From Welwitschia mirabilis (taxonomy: Eukaryota > Gnetophyta > Gnetopsida > Welwitschiales): a stretch of DNA of 29,804 nt. A program made the position numbers and the translations under genes. Location of the stretch: contig JBOZIK010000001.1 in NCBI GenBank assembly GCA_051453625.1, positions 237,070,256 to 237,100,059 on the forward strand, written 5' to 3'. Every line of letters starts with the position of its first letter. Position 1 is the stretch's first letter. A model generated the notes under the pieces. The model searched no databases, was not told the DNA's origin, and worked only from the letters and a program-made list of their open reading frames with translations. Below, in pieces: positions 1 to 9,861 of the stretch.

Positions 1-1545
1 GAAAAGTAAGACATCTTGGATTACACAAAGCAAAAAGAATGACTATCATCTTATCTATCATGCAGACAATAGATCTGGAATGATAGTGGGTAAATAAGAT
101 GGCTAGATAAATTAGGAAGAATCTAAAAAATGTTGAAAGCCATAAAAAATCAGTAGAAAAACATAAAGATCACAAAAAGCGAAGAAATATCCAAAAAAAC
201 ATAACCATGGTGAAAGAGGATTATAAGACATAAAAATGCATTAAGTAGAAGAAAGCAATGCTCAGAATTATTTNNNNNNNNNNNNNNNNNNNNNNNNNNN
301 NNNNNNNNNNNNNNNNNNNNNNNNNNNNNNNNNNNNNNNNNNNNNNNNNNNNNNNNNNNNNNNNNNNNNNNNNAACTAAAGGAAGGTAAAAGTAAAGAAT
401 TTATCCTGAAAAACTTGATGATGGAAAAATAGACTTATGAGACCATAATAATGTATTAAGTAAAAAGAAGTAATGCTTATAAGTACTCTTCAAATGTATC
501 CTTAAACTCTATGAGGATTCAAGTTCTATAAGTGGATATATGCAAAACCAAAAGCTAAACAGGAAAACATTAGTATAAAATAAAAGGAAAGTAAAAGTGC
601 TAAAAAGAAAAACAACCCTTATAAAGAAAACCTACAAGCAAAATATAAAAAGACAAATAGAGAACTAAAAAATGATCAAGTCCTAATTAGTATGTAAAAA
701 AATATATGCAATGACTTTGAAAATTCCAAATAAAATAACTAAGAAAAACATAATAAAAATGTAAAACTAGGAACATGAAGAAGATTTTCTTACCTACCCA
801 AAATTCCACCTTAGCAAAGTTCCTTGAAAGAAATCATAAAATCACCTAATAAGAATGCATGATATAACATAAAAATTCATAAAGTTCCACTCGAATAGGC
901 AATGATTATGATGATATCAAGTATGTATAATGTTATCAAACAATAAATGATAAGATAAAAATCTATTAAAATAATAACTTACAAGATATTATTTCAAAAT
1001 AACATTAGAATACAAAAAAGTAAAATGATCATGTGGAAGTACTATAAATAAGTAAAAGTGAGTCTAGAAAACAAACAATACCTTTGATGACACCAGGGAC
1101 ATCATTGATCTCCTATCCTTTAAATACAATTTTATTCTTCTATGATGAGGAGAGTGAAACCACTATTAGAGGAGCAAGGACCCACACAACATGGCTAACT
1201 AACCTCCTAGTAGAGTTCCCACAACTACCATATTGCATTNNNNNNNNNNNNNNNNNNNNNNNNNNNNNNNNNNNNNNNNNNNNNNNNNNNNNNNNNNNNN
1301 NNNNNNNNNNNNNNNNNNNNNNNNNNNNNNNNNNNNNNNATGTAATTTTATTCTTCTATGATGAGGGAAGTGAAACCACTATTAGAGGAGCAAGGACCCA
1401 CATAACATGGCTAACTAACCTCCTAGTAGAGTTCCCACAACTACCATATTACATTGCCAAAGGCCCCTCTTGGTAATATTTACTCTAGTATTCTTAAGGT
1501 AGGACATCATGGGGGCTATGTTTTAAGATGTAACATGAAACATCA
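1..1545 (-). mobile_element. 3' LTR (partial) of gypsy-type element E1
   Basis: This segment aligns along its whole length with 7730-8882, and more weakly with 14200-14831. Over about 180 bases (789 onward against 8343 onward) the two copies agree at roughly 80-85% by eye, and most differences are transitions. On the minus strand it follows a purine tract and the pol 3' remnant, so it is the start of the 3' LTR. I place the edge at the CA at 1544-1545 (TG on the minus strand). The rest of the LTR lies before base 1. It holds no gene: the open frame at 1084-1476 is LTR sequence bridging a gap. N runs are at 274-373 and 1240-1339. Confidence 0.75.
1120..1457 (+). repeat. Duplicate flanks around a 100-N gap
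   Basis: The sequence at about 1120-1239 recurs almost unchanged at 1340-1457, on either side of the N run. The matching place in L1 (about 8675-8795) has it once. This is probably unmerged overlapping contig ends rather than a biological tandem repeat. Confidence 0.75.
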
Positions 1546-1600
1546 TGGCCTTTATTTCTTTTCTTTATTTCTTTCTTTATTTTTAATTTAATTTTTAAAT
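1546..1600 (-). other. Polypurine tract of E1
   Basis: The plus strand is almost pure T/C here, so the minus strand is a long A/G tract directly before the LTR TG. This is the expected position of the plus-strand primer for reverse transcription. Matching tracts adjoin the LTR edge at 25591 and at 8883. Confidence 0.6.
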
Positions 1601-1857
1601 AAATTCCACTTAACCAAATAATCATAAAGATAAAAGTGAATTGAGGAGATAAACAACAAGGAAGAACATGCTACAACAACTAATTACTTACACCATTAAA
1701 AGAAAAAAAAAGAACCAAGGCATCTTTCTTTAAAATGAAGTTCATAAACATATGAATGTCTAAAGATTAGATAAAACTAATATTATTATTTAAAATGTCC
1801 AAGTAAAATCTTTAATGATAGCATGATTTTTACTAAAAGAATCAACTAAAGAAGAAT

Positions 1858-2030
1858 TTAGATAATGGTAGGAAAAAATCTAAGACAAGTGCTTTTATCA
1901 TGTTCAAGATTTAAATGATAGATATTTCAATGATTGTTAACCTTATATCCATGGACTTATAAATTTCCCAAGTGTTTAGATTGAAAGTGTTAATGGAGAA
2001 ATTTAAATAAGTATTTTTTCTAAAAGATAT
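1858..2030 (-). pseudogene. C-terminal remnant of gypsy pol (E1)
   Basis: On the minus strand this aligns with the last part of the E2 pol remnant (26048 to about 26240). It shares the end of the integrase C-terminal region, including a degraded VNG-x-RL-type motif, and the same TAA stop context (complement of TTA at 1858-1860). The homology continues past the stop to about 1640, as it does from 26047 to 25816. Stops and small length changes break the frame. The reverse transcriptase, RNase H and integrase core are absent upstream, so E1 keeps only about 55-60 codons of pol. The assignment rests on the E2 comparison; alone this stretch would not be recognisable. Confidence 0.6.
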
Positions 2031-2041
2031 GAACCTATTCA

Positions 2042-3090
2042 TTAAGAAGTTAAACTAGTTATGTAAAAAGTGCACTCGGTATTATAATTTTTAGAAAAAT
2101 AAGGTCCAAAGCAAATAGAAACCAATTGATAAAACATAAAAGGTATGTAATCATTTTGGAGTAAAATTAATTGGAGGTAAAAATAGTAAAATAATAAAAA
2201 TTTAATATCACAATTTTCAAAATCAAAATAAGAGATAAGAAAGTGATAAATTTTTTTAACAAGTAACCTCTTATAAAAACAGTATAAAGCATGAGTATCA
2301 TTATATAATTTATTCAAGGTATTACTCAAAGAATGGAGCCAAGAAGTTTCTAAGAGATTTTGAAAATGTTGAATAAGATTAAGAAGCTCCTTAAGATTCA
2401 ACTCAAAGCATGGATTATCATCAAGAAGATAAGGCTTACCCCAATTCAAAATTCCAAGATATTCTAAGTCAAACTTTTGAATAATCATTAAAAACACAAG
2501 GTAAAGTGAACTTGGTAGAAAAAGAAAGAATGTTACTTTGAGAATCATATAAATTTTTAAAAGGAAGAGATTGAGAGATAGGAGAAATAGACTCTTCAAA
2601 ATAATGGATGTTATGAAAGACAAGGAAAAGAACATGGCCTTGAGAATTATATGAATGTTCAATTAGAAGAGATGGAGAAGGGTTATTATTATCAAGGGAA
2701 TAAGGTAATGGGAAAGTGAAATTAGAAGTGAAAGAAGAAGTAAAGGGAAGGATATAATTTAAAATTGTACATAAAGGCATAGATGTAGAAGTATGAATAG
2801 AAAGAATAAGTCTATCATTTATGAAAGTTGAATGAATATTTAAGGGTCCTTTATTATAGTCCATTTATTTACAATTGTTTTTATCATTATTTTGTTAGGT
2901 TGCTGCTATATTTTTCTCATCATTATTCATAACTAGATCTTTATTTATTTGTTAAATATTGCTATCATGCTCTAATTTATTGGATTAATCGAAAACATTA
3001 TCAAAAGAAATAAGAGCATCATCTTCATCATTGATTGAAAAGTTATTAGATTTTTCATGAATGAATTTCTCATTTCGAGTATTTAGCAGA
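2042..3090 (-). pseudogene. Unrecognised decayed coding region of E1
   Basis: The minus strand keeps long open stretches here. One frame from about 3070 to 2469 is broken only by scattered stops, and an overlapping frame covers 2662 to 2042. The upstream part is rich in Asp, Asn and Glu (for example NDEDDALISFD). The middle is Ser/Pro/Phe-rich. The downstream part is hydrophobic and ends with a stop at 2042-2044. It lies between the gag-like remnant and the pol C-terminal remnant, where the rest of gag or protease would be expected. I see no protease DTG/DSG motif and no CCHC knuckle, so I assign no function. The long open stretches favour a former protein over chance, but the AT bias weakens that argument. 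Confidence 0.4.
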
Positions 3091-3249
3091 AAAACGATGG
3101 TAAGGATATAATATAATACCTCAATATCATCTAATGAATGGTCATCATCATCCTGATTGTTAGAAGATTGAGTTGTGTTATTGTTATCTCCCCTTTTCCA
3201 ATCTCCTAAGAGTAGGATGTTGAAATTTAATCCAAAATTTCATCTTCAA

Positions 3250-3835
3250 GTTAAAAGTAAGAACCATCATCATTTGTGTCTAAGTTATCCTTATTTTTCT
3301 TTAGGTAGGATGAAGTATGATAGTTTTAAGGATCTTGTGATGTAAAAGAACCTTGATTTTGTAATAATGTTTATTACAAGATTTCAACTAATTTTTCTAG
3401 GTTTTGATTGGTCTTTTCGAGTCATCCATTAGTATGTTCTTGGCTTTTCTTCATTTTGTCAATCACTTCTTTCATTGGATTATTTTCTTCCTTATAGTAG
3501 GTCATGGAAGATGGTTCTTCTTTATAGTGATGCATGGGAGATGATTGAAATTGATAAAAAGGATTATAAGAAGTTTGTCTAAATGAGGTGTAATCCCTAA
3601 AATATGGAAAAGCTTTATTGTTATTTCTACATAAGGTTTGAAACAAAGAGGAGAAAGAATAAGAAGATTGAAAAGAGGAAGGAATCTAATTCTTATTATC
3701 AACATTATTTTGTGATTGTCTCCCTCTTTTAGCAAAAATTCCTTGAAGTATTTTCTTACTATTATTCTTAGCATTTTACAAGTTTCTTCTCCTTTCAGAA
3801 AGAAGTTTTGCAATGGTTCTTCTACTACTATTTAT
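3250..3835 (-). pseudogene. Gag-like C-terminal region (copy a, E1)
   Basis: On the minus strand this codes for a basic start (about residues 1-45, with SERRRNL and KKILQGIFAKRGR). A Tyr/Phe/Asn/Gln-rich linker (about 65-110) follows, then a helical, coiled-coil-like stretch (KEVIDKMKKSQEHTNG, then LEKTNQNLEKLVEIL). The tail resembles the segment before protease in plant gypsy gag-pol polyproteins, which often ends in a short coiled coil followed by a Gln/Ser/Pro tract. The start codon aligned with copy b reads ATA instead of ATG (3833-3835). Stops after the coiled coil sit where Gln codons would be expected. The usual globular capsid domain is missing, which fits a reduced, non-autonomous element. 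The gag assignment is inferred from layout and composition. Confidence 0.5.
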
Positions 3836-5003
3836 TGAAGTAAGTGAGAAGAATGGAACAAGAGAATTTTAATTTAAGAGAATAAGAAAAATATGTACAC
3901 AATGAAGATTAGGTTTCTATCTCTTGAATGTTTTATTATTTTATCAAAATTATTGGTTCTTAACACTCAAAATATGTGTAATGGCTGTCTATTTTAACTA
4001 TCATGAAAATAACTAATAGAATAACTATAAAGAAAAATAAAAATCTGATTCTTGAATAAGAGGGAAAAAATTCTAGGAGCTTGCTTACCTATGATGTGCA
4101 TACCTAGGTTGTGCTCAAAGTTGAATGATCCTGCGCTAATACTTTTTTATTAATCAAGTTCCACTTCCATTAATATTTTGTCTTTCTATTAAAATTCACT
4201 TTATATTTACATGCACAGACCATAAACATAAAACCAAAATCAAAAGCAAGTGTTATTGTCCACCTTATTGTGAGGATGACNNNNNNNNNNNNNNNNNNNN
4301 NNNNNNNNNNNNNNNNNNNNNNNNNNNNNNNNNNNNNNNNNNNNNNNNNNNNNNNNNNNNNNNNNNNNNNNNNNNNNNNNGAGAAAGAATAAGAAGATTG
4401 AAAAGAGGAAGGGATCCAATTCTTATTATCAACATTATTTTGTGATGATCTCCCTCTTTTAGCAAAAATTCCTTGAAGTATTTTCTTACTATTATTCTTA
4501 GCATTTTGCAAGTTTCTTCTCCTTTCAGAAGGAAGTTTTGCAACAATTATTCTACTACTATTCATTGAAGCAAGTGAGAAGAATGGAACAAGAGAATTTT
4601 AATTCAAGATGGTGAGGAAGATAAGTACACAATGAAGATCAAGTTTGCCTCTTTTAGATATTTCATTATTTTGTAGAAATTGTTGGTTCTTAACACTCAA
4701 AAGATGTGCAATGGCTGTCTATTTTAACTATCATGAAAATAACTAATAGAATAACTATAGAGATAAAAGAAAATATGATTCTATAATAAGAGGTAAAAAA
4801 TTGTTGAAACTTGCATACCTGTGATGTACATACTTGGACTTTTCTCAAAGTTGAATGGTCTTACTTTAATACTTTCCTTAATCAAGTTCTGCTTCCCTTA
4901 ATATTTTGTCTCTCTACTAGAATTTACCATATTCCTACATGCCTAGATAGCAAAAAAACATCAAAATAAAAAATGCTATCATTCATTTGGTCATGGGGAT
5001 GAC
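3651..5003 (-). repeat. 620-base direct duplication around a gap
   Basis: Bases 3651-4280 recur at 4381-5003 in the same order and orientation, separated by the 100-N run at 4281-4380. The copies differ at roughly one base in ten by eye, more than most other gap-flank pairs here. Either an old tandem duplication or two unmerged haplotype or repeat copies would explain this. Each copy ends with a GGATGAC hairpin element. Confidence 0.75.
4381..4565 (-). pseudogene. Gag-like N-terminal remnant (copy b, E1)
   Basis: This is the second copy of the gag-like start. An ATG at 4563-4565 opens a protein beginning MNSSR, followed by the same basic segment as copy a. It stays open for about 60 codons into the N run at 4281-4380. 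It keeps the start codon that copy a has lost and one Trp codon where copy a has a stop. It is probably the same locus as copy a, represented twice because of the gap, so the two should not be counted as two genes. Confidence 0.5.
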
Positions 5004-5371
5004 AAAATGGATGATGATCATAATGACAAAAAACTAAACACAAAAAAATATTCCAAAAAATGAAAAACTAGACCATCATCTAGGCTATCATAAGGACGAC
5101 AAAGAAGATGATAGTAACTTTATTACTGAACTAAAAATAAAAAAAATTATGAAAATATAAACTAATTTTGAAATTTTAGAACTATTATATCCAATGTCAT
5201 TGAGATGACAGATAGAACAACATCATCTCTAAAAAATTATGAAAAATAAAATTTGCTGAAATAAACCTATTCTATGTTACACTAAAAATACAACATTAAT
5301 TTAAATAAATGATCTAAATAAAAGATTTAAGGTACTTATTTAGTTAGTGATAATTCTCTAGCTTCTTGTAT
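4566..5371 (-). other. 5' leader of E1 between PBS and gag-like start
   Basis: No coding potential is recognisable between the primer-binding site and the gag-like ATG. It contains three hairpin-type elements (4990-5003, 5071-5100 and 5195-5210). The last, TGTCATTGAGATGACA, has nearly perfect arms. These resemble elements inside the LTRs. Confidence 0.5.
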
Positions 5372-5392
5372 CCTTCCCCAGAAATGGTATCA
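5372..5392 (-). other. Decayed primer-binding site, tRNA-Asp type
   Basis: Read on the minus strand the site begins TGATACCATTTCTGGGGA, three bases after the LTR terminal CA. The classical plant tRNA-Asp site is TGGCGCCGTTGCCGGGGA. Four of the mismatches in the first ten bases are G-to-A or C-to-T. The position and the GGGGA block support the assignment. It fixes the orientation of E1 and the inner edge of L1. Confidence 0.6.
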
Positions 5393-5844
5393 AAATGTTG
5401 TGATGTGAATTTATGCAATTGTAAAGTCCTTCAGATAAACCTGTGAATTAAATAAATTATAGTAAAACACACACTAGTATAGATGGGAGTTCATCTGAAT
5501 GTCATAATTCTAATGAAGGCACTAAGCTCAAAGTTAATAATTAATTTCCAATGGTTTATTTTAGTATTTTATCTTTTAATAACTAAAAGAAAATAAAGTA
5601 AATATAATGCAATGCAAATGCATATTAAATACAAATGAAAATAGAATGAATTCTATTAGTTCCTAATTATTCTATTATAAGAACTATCTCTCTGTAATTT
5701 AGATCAATTAAGAAGGTTACTCAACTTATTCATAATCAATATGAACTATGAGATATACCAAGTAGAATAAGGAATGCAATGTGAAATGGAAATGGAATAA
5801 CAATGCAAGTNNNNNNNNNNNNNNCAACCTTAACAAAAGTTTTC

Positions 5845-6491
5845 CTTATGATCTAAATAAATCATAGAACTGTCACTTAACTTTGACTAAATTAAACTAT
5901 AAGGAACATTCATAGAATTGGAATGAAAATAGAAATTGTATTAATTCTAAGAACTTTACATCGACTTAAAATAGAATAATAGCACTTCAATGGAAGAGAC
6001 TCAACCTAACACTAAGAAAACTCCTTTTTATAGCTAGGGAATGAACCTCTTGTCCTTCAGTCTTCTATCACAAGCCTATCATGTCTAAAAAATGAATTGA
6101 AAGTAAGGAAAAGAGGGGATATTTNNNNNNNNNNNNNNNNNNNNNNNNNNNNNNNNNNNNNNNNNNNNNNNNNNNNNNNNNNNNNNNNNNNNNNNNNNNN
6201 NNNNNNNNNNNNNNNNNNNNNNNNAATAAATCATAGAACTATCACTTAACTATGACCAACTTAAACCATAAGGGACATAGACAGAATTGGAATGAAGAAA
6301 GAAATTGTATTAATTCAAAGATCTTTACATCCACTCACAATAGAATAATAGCACTTTAATGGAAGAGACTCAGCCTAACACTAAGAAAACTCCTTTATAT
6401 AGCTAGGGGATGAACCTCTTGTCCTTCAGTCTTCTGTCATAAGCATATCATGTCTAATAAATGAATTGAAAGTAAGGAAAAAAGGGAATAT
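5845..6491 (-). repeat. Duplicate flanks around a 100-N gap in L1
   Basis: About 280 bases ending at 6124 recur at 6225-6491 with few differences. The matching regions of L2 (about 10320-10480) and L3 (about 28070-28340) carry the segment once, which argues for unmerged contig ends. Confidence 0.8.
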
Positions 6492-6497
6492 TTATAG
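6487..6497 (-). promoter_or_regulatory. TATA box candidate of the L1 LTR promoter
   Basis: The minus strand reads CTATAAATATT, a canonical plant TATA context, about 1.1 kb before the LTR 3' end. Plant LTRs carry the element promoter, so transcription would start about 30 bases downstream and run toward the primer-binding site. The corresponding positions in L2 and L3 are altered. Confidence 0.5.
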
Positions 6498-6625
6498 TTT
6501 TACAATGAAAGTTCTAGAAACATAATCCTAGAAGTTAAAGAGAAAACCCTAGTAGCTCAAGTAAGATGCATGACCCAATTACAAGATAATTCAGTCCTGC
6601 ATATATAAAATAGATGTTATCTTGA

Positions 6626-6643
6626 CTGTCATGGGGATGACAG
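6626..6643. repeat. Perfect hairpin CTGTCAT-GGGG-ATGACAG
   Basis: The 7-base arms are fully complementary around a 4-base loop. The aligned L2 element at 10621-10636 is TGTCATCTGGATGATA. Confidence 0.85.
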
Positions 6644-6734
6644 TGGGGACAATGCCCTTTAAAAATAGATAATTAATCAGCTTCTAGCTCTATAGTAGGC
6701 CTGGTAGTTGGCTCTAATAGTATCATCATCCCTC

Positions 6735-6752
6735 ATGTCATGGAGATGACAT
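6735..6752. repeat. Perfect hairpin ATGTCAT-GGAG-ATGACAT
   Basis: This has the same architecture as the hairpin 109 bases earlier, with perfect 7-base arms and a 4-base loop. A weaker relative follows at 6841-6877. Confidence 0.85.
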
Positions 6753-7772
6753 GATAGATGACACCTCCATAGAAAGTCTGCTTCATTAGCTCCAATCTCC
6801 TATCCATGTTGCTATTATAATAGGTAGGTATAGTGCTATTGTCCCCTCTATTGTAAGGATGATAGTAGGGATGATACCCTTTTAAATCTTCTCAAGTAAA
6901 TCAAATTAGCTTTTTCATCAATAACCTTCCTCTAATATGCTAAGTACTAGAATATGCCTGAAATGCCTTCAATTATGCCAAGAATTACATGTTTCTATGA
7001 TCATCCTATTGAATATTTATAATCAGCAGGATTACATCTAAACTTATATAAATGTCCTATAAAAGTACTTTAAATACACCATTAAATTCCTACAAATTGG
7101 AATTACAACATAGCCCTCTACTTTGCCTTGTCAGTTGCTTGTAAAGTGAGCGATCAACTATATTGCAAGTCAATTTGACTAAGATAATCATTAACTGAAG
7201 AAATGAAATTTGAGTTTAATTTTATGATGCAGGAATAGATAACAAAAATTCATTAACTGCTACAACTATTGCTATAGTTATAAGCCCCCTACTTGAACAC
7301 ATCACAATAGACTGAATGAATTTCATACACATAAACAAATCCTGGAATGTAATAATAATAGTTCAGAAAATAATAATGTGTAAACATAATTTAAGAAAGT
7401 AATGCTAAAATTAATGTGTAATAATGTCAAATAATAATGCATGAAAAGTTCATTAATTTTTTCTACAAGGGTAAGATAAAAAAGTAATCATAACATTCTT
7501 TTCCTTTATATGATCTAAAATATAGCTATTAGAAAATTAGTGAGTGTGATATTGTGCTCCTGGTAAATAATGTCCATGAAATGTATTCAAGTAACATGAA
7601 ATCATGTCCAAATAACTCACCATAAATATGTATCATGAAAGTTTAAAATGAGCCTTTTAAATTTAAAATTATAAATTTTTGCTTAATATCTTAGAAGAAA
7701 GCTCGGAGAGATGTTCTATTCCCCCATGGGGAAAGCAAGACATTCTGAATTGCATAGAGTAAAAAGGATAAC

Positions 7773-7815
7773 TCTCATCCTATCTATTATGGAAATGATA
7801 GATGTGAGATGATAG
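7773..7815. repeat. Longer imperfect hairpin in L1
   Basis: The arms ATCTATTAT and ATGATAGAT flank GGAA, and outer CATC/GATG blocks extend the pairing. The aligned LTR at 41-90 keeps TATCTATCATG and a later ATAGAT, with a shifted second arm. Confidence 0.6.
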
Positions 7816-8882
7816 TGCTCAAAGTAAGATGTTTGGATAAATAAGGAAAAATCCAAAAAAGTCTGACAGCAAGCAAGTAGTGGAAAAGCAGCAGAAAAAT
7901 AGTAAGAAGGTAAAAAATAAAAATTTATTCTGAAAAACATGATGATAGGAAAAGAGACATAGGAGATCATAATAATGTATGAAGTAAAAACAAGTAATGC
8001 TTATAAGGACTCTACAAATTTAATTCAAACTCCATAATTATTTAAGATGTCATAAGTGAATGTATGCAAAACCAAAAACAAAACATAAAAACATTAGCAT
8101 AAAACAAAAGGACACATCAATTAAAGTAAAATAAAGGTACCAAAATAAAGTTCTTAAAAGAAAAATAATTCTTATAAAGAAAAAATAGAAGTAAAAATAA
8201 AAATACAACCAGAAAACTACCAAATGATCAGGTCCTGATTATTATGTGGAAAAATATATTGCAATGACTTTGAAAATTCCAAACAAAATAACTAGGGAAG
8301 ACATAATGAAAATGGAAAACTAAGAACATGAAGAAGACATGCTTGCCTATCTAAAATTCCACTCTAACAAAGTCCCTTGGAAGAAATCATAAAATCACTT
8401 AGTAAGGATGCATGACATAATGTAAACATTTATAAAGTTCCACTCAAATAGGTAATGATTATGATGATGTCAAGTATGTCTAATGTTATCAAATAATGTA
8501 TGATAAGACAAAAATCTATTAAAACAAGAACTTATAAGCTATCACCTCAAAATAACGCTAGAATCCAAAAAACTAAAGTGATCATGTGGAAGTACTATAA
8601 ATAAGTAAAAATGAGTCTAGAAAATAAGCAATGTCTCTGATGACACCAGGGACATGACTAATCTTATAGCCTCTAAGTGCAATTTTGTTCTACCATGATG
8701 AGGGGAGTGAAACCAATATCAGAGAAGTAAGAACTCACACGGCATGGTCAACTGACTTATCAGTGGAGTTTTCCCAGTTATCATATTACATTACTAAAGG
8801 ATTTTCTTAGGAATATTTACCCTGGTGTGCTTGCAGTAGGACATCATGGGGGCCATTTTTGAAGATATAACATGAAAGAGCA

Positions 8883-8944
8883 TGGCCTTAATTTATTTTC
8901 TTGCTTTCTTTTTTTTCCTTGTTTTTCTTCTTATTTTTCTTTTT
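8883..8944 (-). other. Polypurine-tract-like sequence upstream of L1
   Basis: It begins TGGCCTTA, like the sequence after the E1 3' LTR at 1546 (TGGCCTTT), and continues as a T/C-rich run into the N gap at 8945. Read on the minus strand it is a purine tract feeding into the L1 TG. This suggests L1 is also the 3' LTR of another element at higher coordinates. The run is low complexity, so chance similarity is possible. Confidence 0.4.
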
Positions 8945-9044
8945 NNNNNNNNNNNNNNNNNNNNNNNNNNNNNNNNNNNNNNNNNNNNNNNNNNNNNNNN
9001 NNNNNNNNNNNNNNNNNNNNNNNNNNNNNNNNNNNNNNNNNNNN

Positions 9045-9190
9045 GCCTTCAATTATGCCAAGAATTACATGTTTCTATGATCATCCTTTAGCTCTTTATT
9101 ATCATCAGAATTGAATCCAAATCTTATATAAATTTCTTGTAAAAGAACTCCAAATACACCATCAAATTCCTACAAATTAGCATCATAATA
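9045..9190 (-). mobile_element. LTR fragment matching L1 6965-7110
   Basis: The first 43 bases (9045-9087) are identical to 6965-7007, and the rest agrees at about 80%, ending in the same TTCCTACAAATT block. It comes directly after a gap that follows an LTR outer edge, so it is out of order for a simple element. Confidence 0.65.
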
Positions 9191-9759
9191 GTTTGTAATC
9201 ATCTTAGACCAAGTAACCTATTCACTTCTCAGCATACTTCTTCCCATGTACCTAACTCTTCTTCTAACATTATATCTGCTCATTCCTTATCCCCATAATC
9301 ATTTCATGAAGCTAGTAATAATGAAGTTTATTGATGATTCTAGTTAGATAAGGATTAATATTAAATATGTAGTATGTTCGTTTTGAGTTANNNNNNNNNN
9401 NNNNNNNNNNNNNNNNNNNNNNNNNNNNNNNNNNNNNNNNNNNNNNNNNNNNNNNNNNNNNNNNNNNNNNNNNNNNNNNNNNNNNNNNNNAATATTATAT
9501 ATGTAGTATGTTCTTTTTGAGTTACTTGTTTACTATGCTTACATTTCCTTATAATGCATCTCCCTTATCATTGATAACAAAGGAAGAAGAGATACTTATA
9601 TGATTGGATAAATTAGTTTTGATTATATTGTTGTGTATTATATAGTATACAATAAATGTGAGTTTTATTTAGTTATACTAATACTTAGTATTAACATGAA
9701 TTGAAAATGAAATAATTAATATTTATAGTGCTAGTTGTGGAAAATAGTTATATATTATA
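9191..9759. other. Non-coding stretch, nothing recognised
   Basis: This is AT-rich sequence without an open frame of note or similarity to other parts of the window. A 100-N gap at 9391-9490 is flanked by about 35 bases repeated on both sides (9356-9390 and 9491-9525). Confidence 0.5.
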
Positions 9760-9861
9760 TCTTATAAATTTAATGCTTATAAAATGATATAAAAGTAATT
9801 GCATTATTTCTTCATGTTGTATAAATTACTTTAAATGTTAAAAATTTCCTAAGATTGCATT
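9760..9861 (-). mobile_element. LTR fragment adjoining the L2 edge
   Basis: It shares ATAAATTACTTTAAATG and a following AGATTGCAT with 10833-10876 inside L2, in the same orientation. The similarity stops at the L2 terminal TG (9862). This fits E2 having inserted into an older LTR of its own family. Confidence 0.45.

Larger units (their letters stand above)
5396..8882 (-). mobile_element. LTR L1, 5' LTR of E1 (about 3.5 kb)
   Basis: On the minus strand this starts TGCTCTTTCATG and ends ATCACATCACAACA-like, followed by the primer-binding site. Its upper part (7730-8882) matches the LTR at 1-1545. Its lower part (5396-7130) matches 9862-11050 and 27753-28880, each beginning TGTTG on the plus strand. 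Short plant LTRs are a few hundred bases, so this is a long one. It has no gene inside: the region 7130-7690 aligns weakly with 11030-11200 and is not coding. Gaps are at 5811-5824 and 6125-6224. A TATA-like box and several hairpins lie within it. Confidence 0.75.

Noticed and set aside
1084-1476. Plus-strand frame of 130 codons
   Set aside because: It is LTR sequence bridging a gap with a duplicated flank. The homologous LTR at 8640-8800 does not keep the frame.
2042-5371. Endogenous pararetrovirus (Caulimoviridae) origin for the coding remnants
   Set aside because: The same family has LTRs, a tRNA-Asp-type primer site, polypurine tracts and an integrase in E2. Pararetroviruses lack LTRs and integrase.
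7716-7970. Minus-strand frame of 84 codons in L1
   Set aside because: The region is LTR, the frame is not kept in the homologous copy at 1-250, and no domain is visible.
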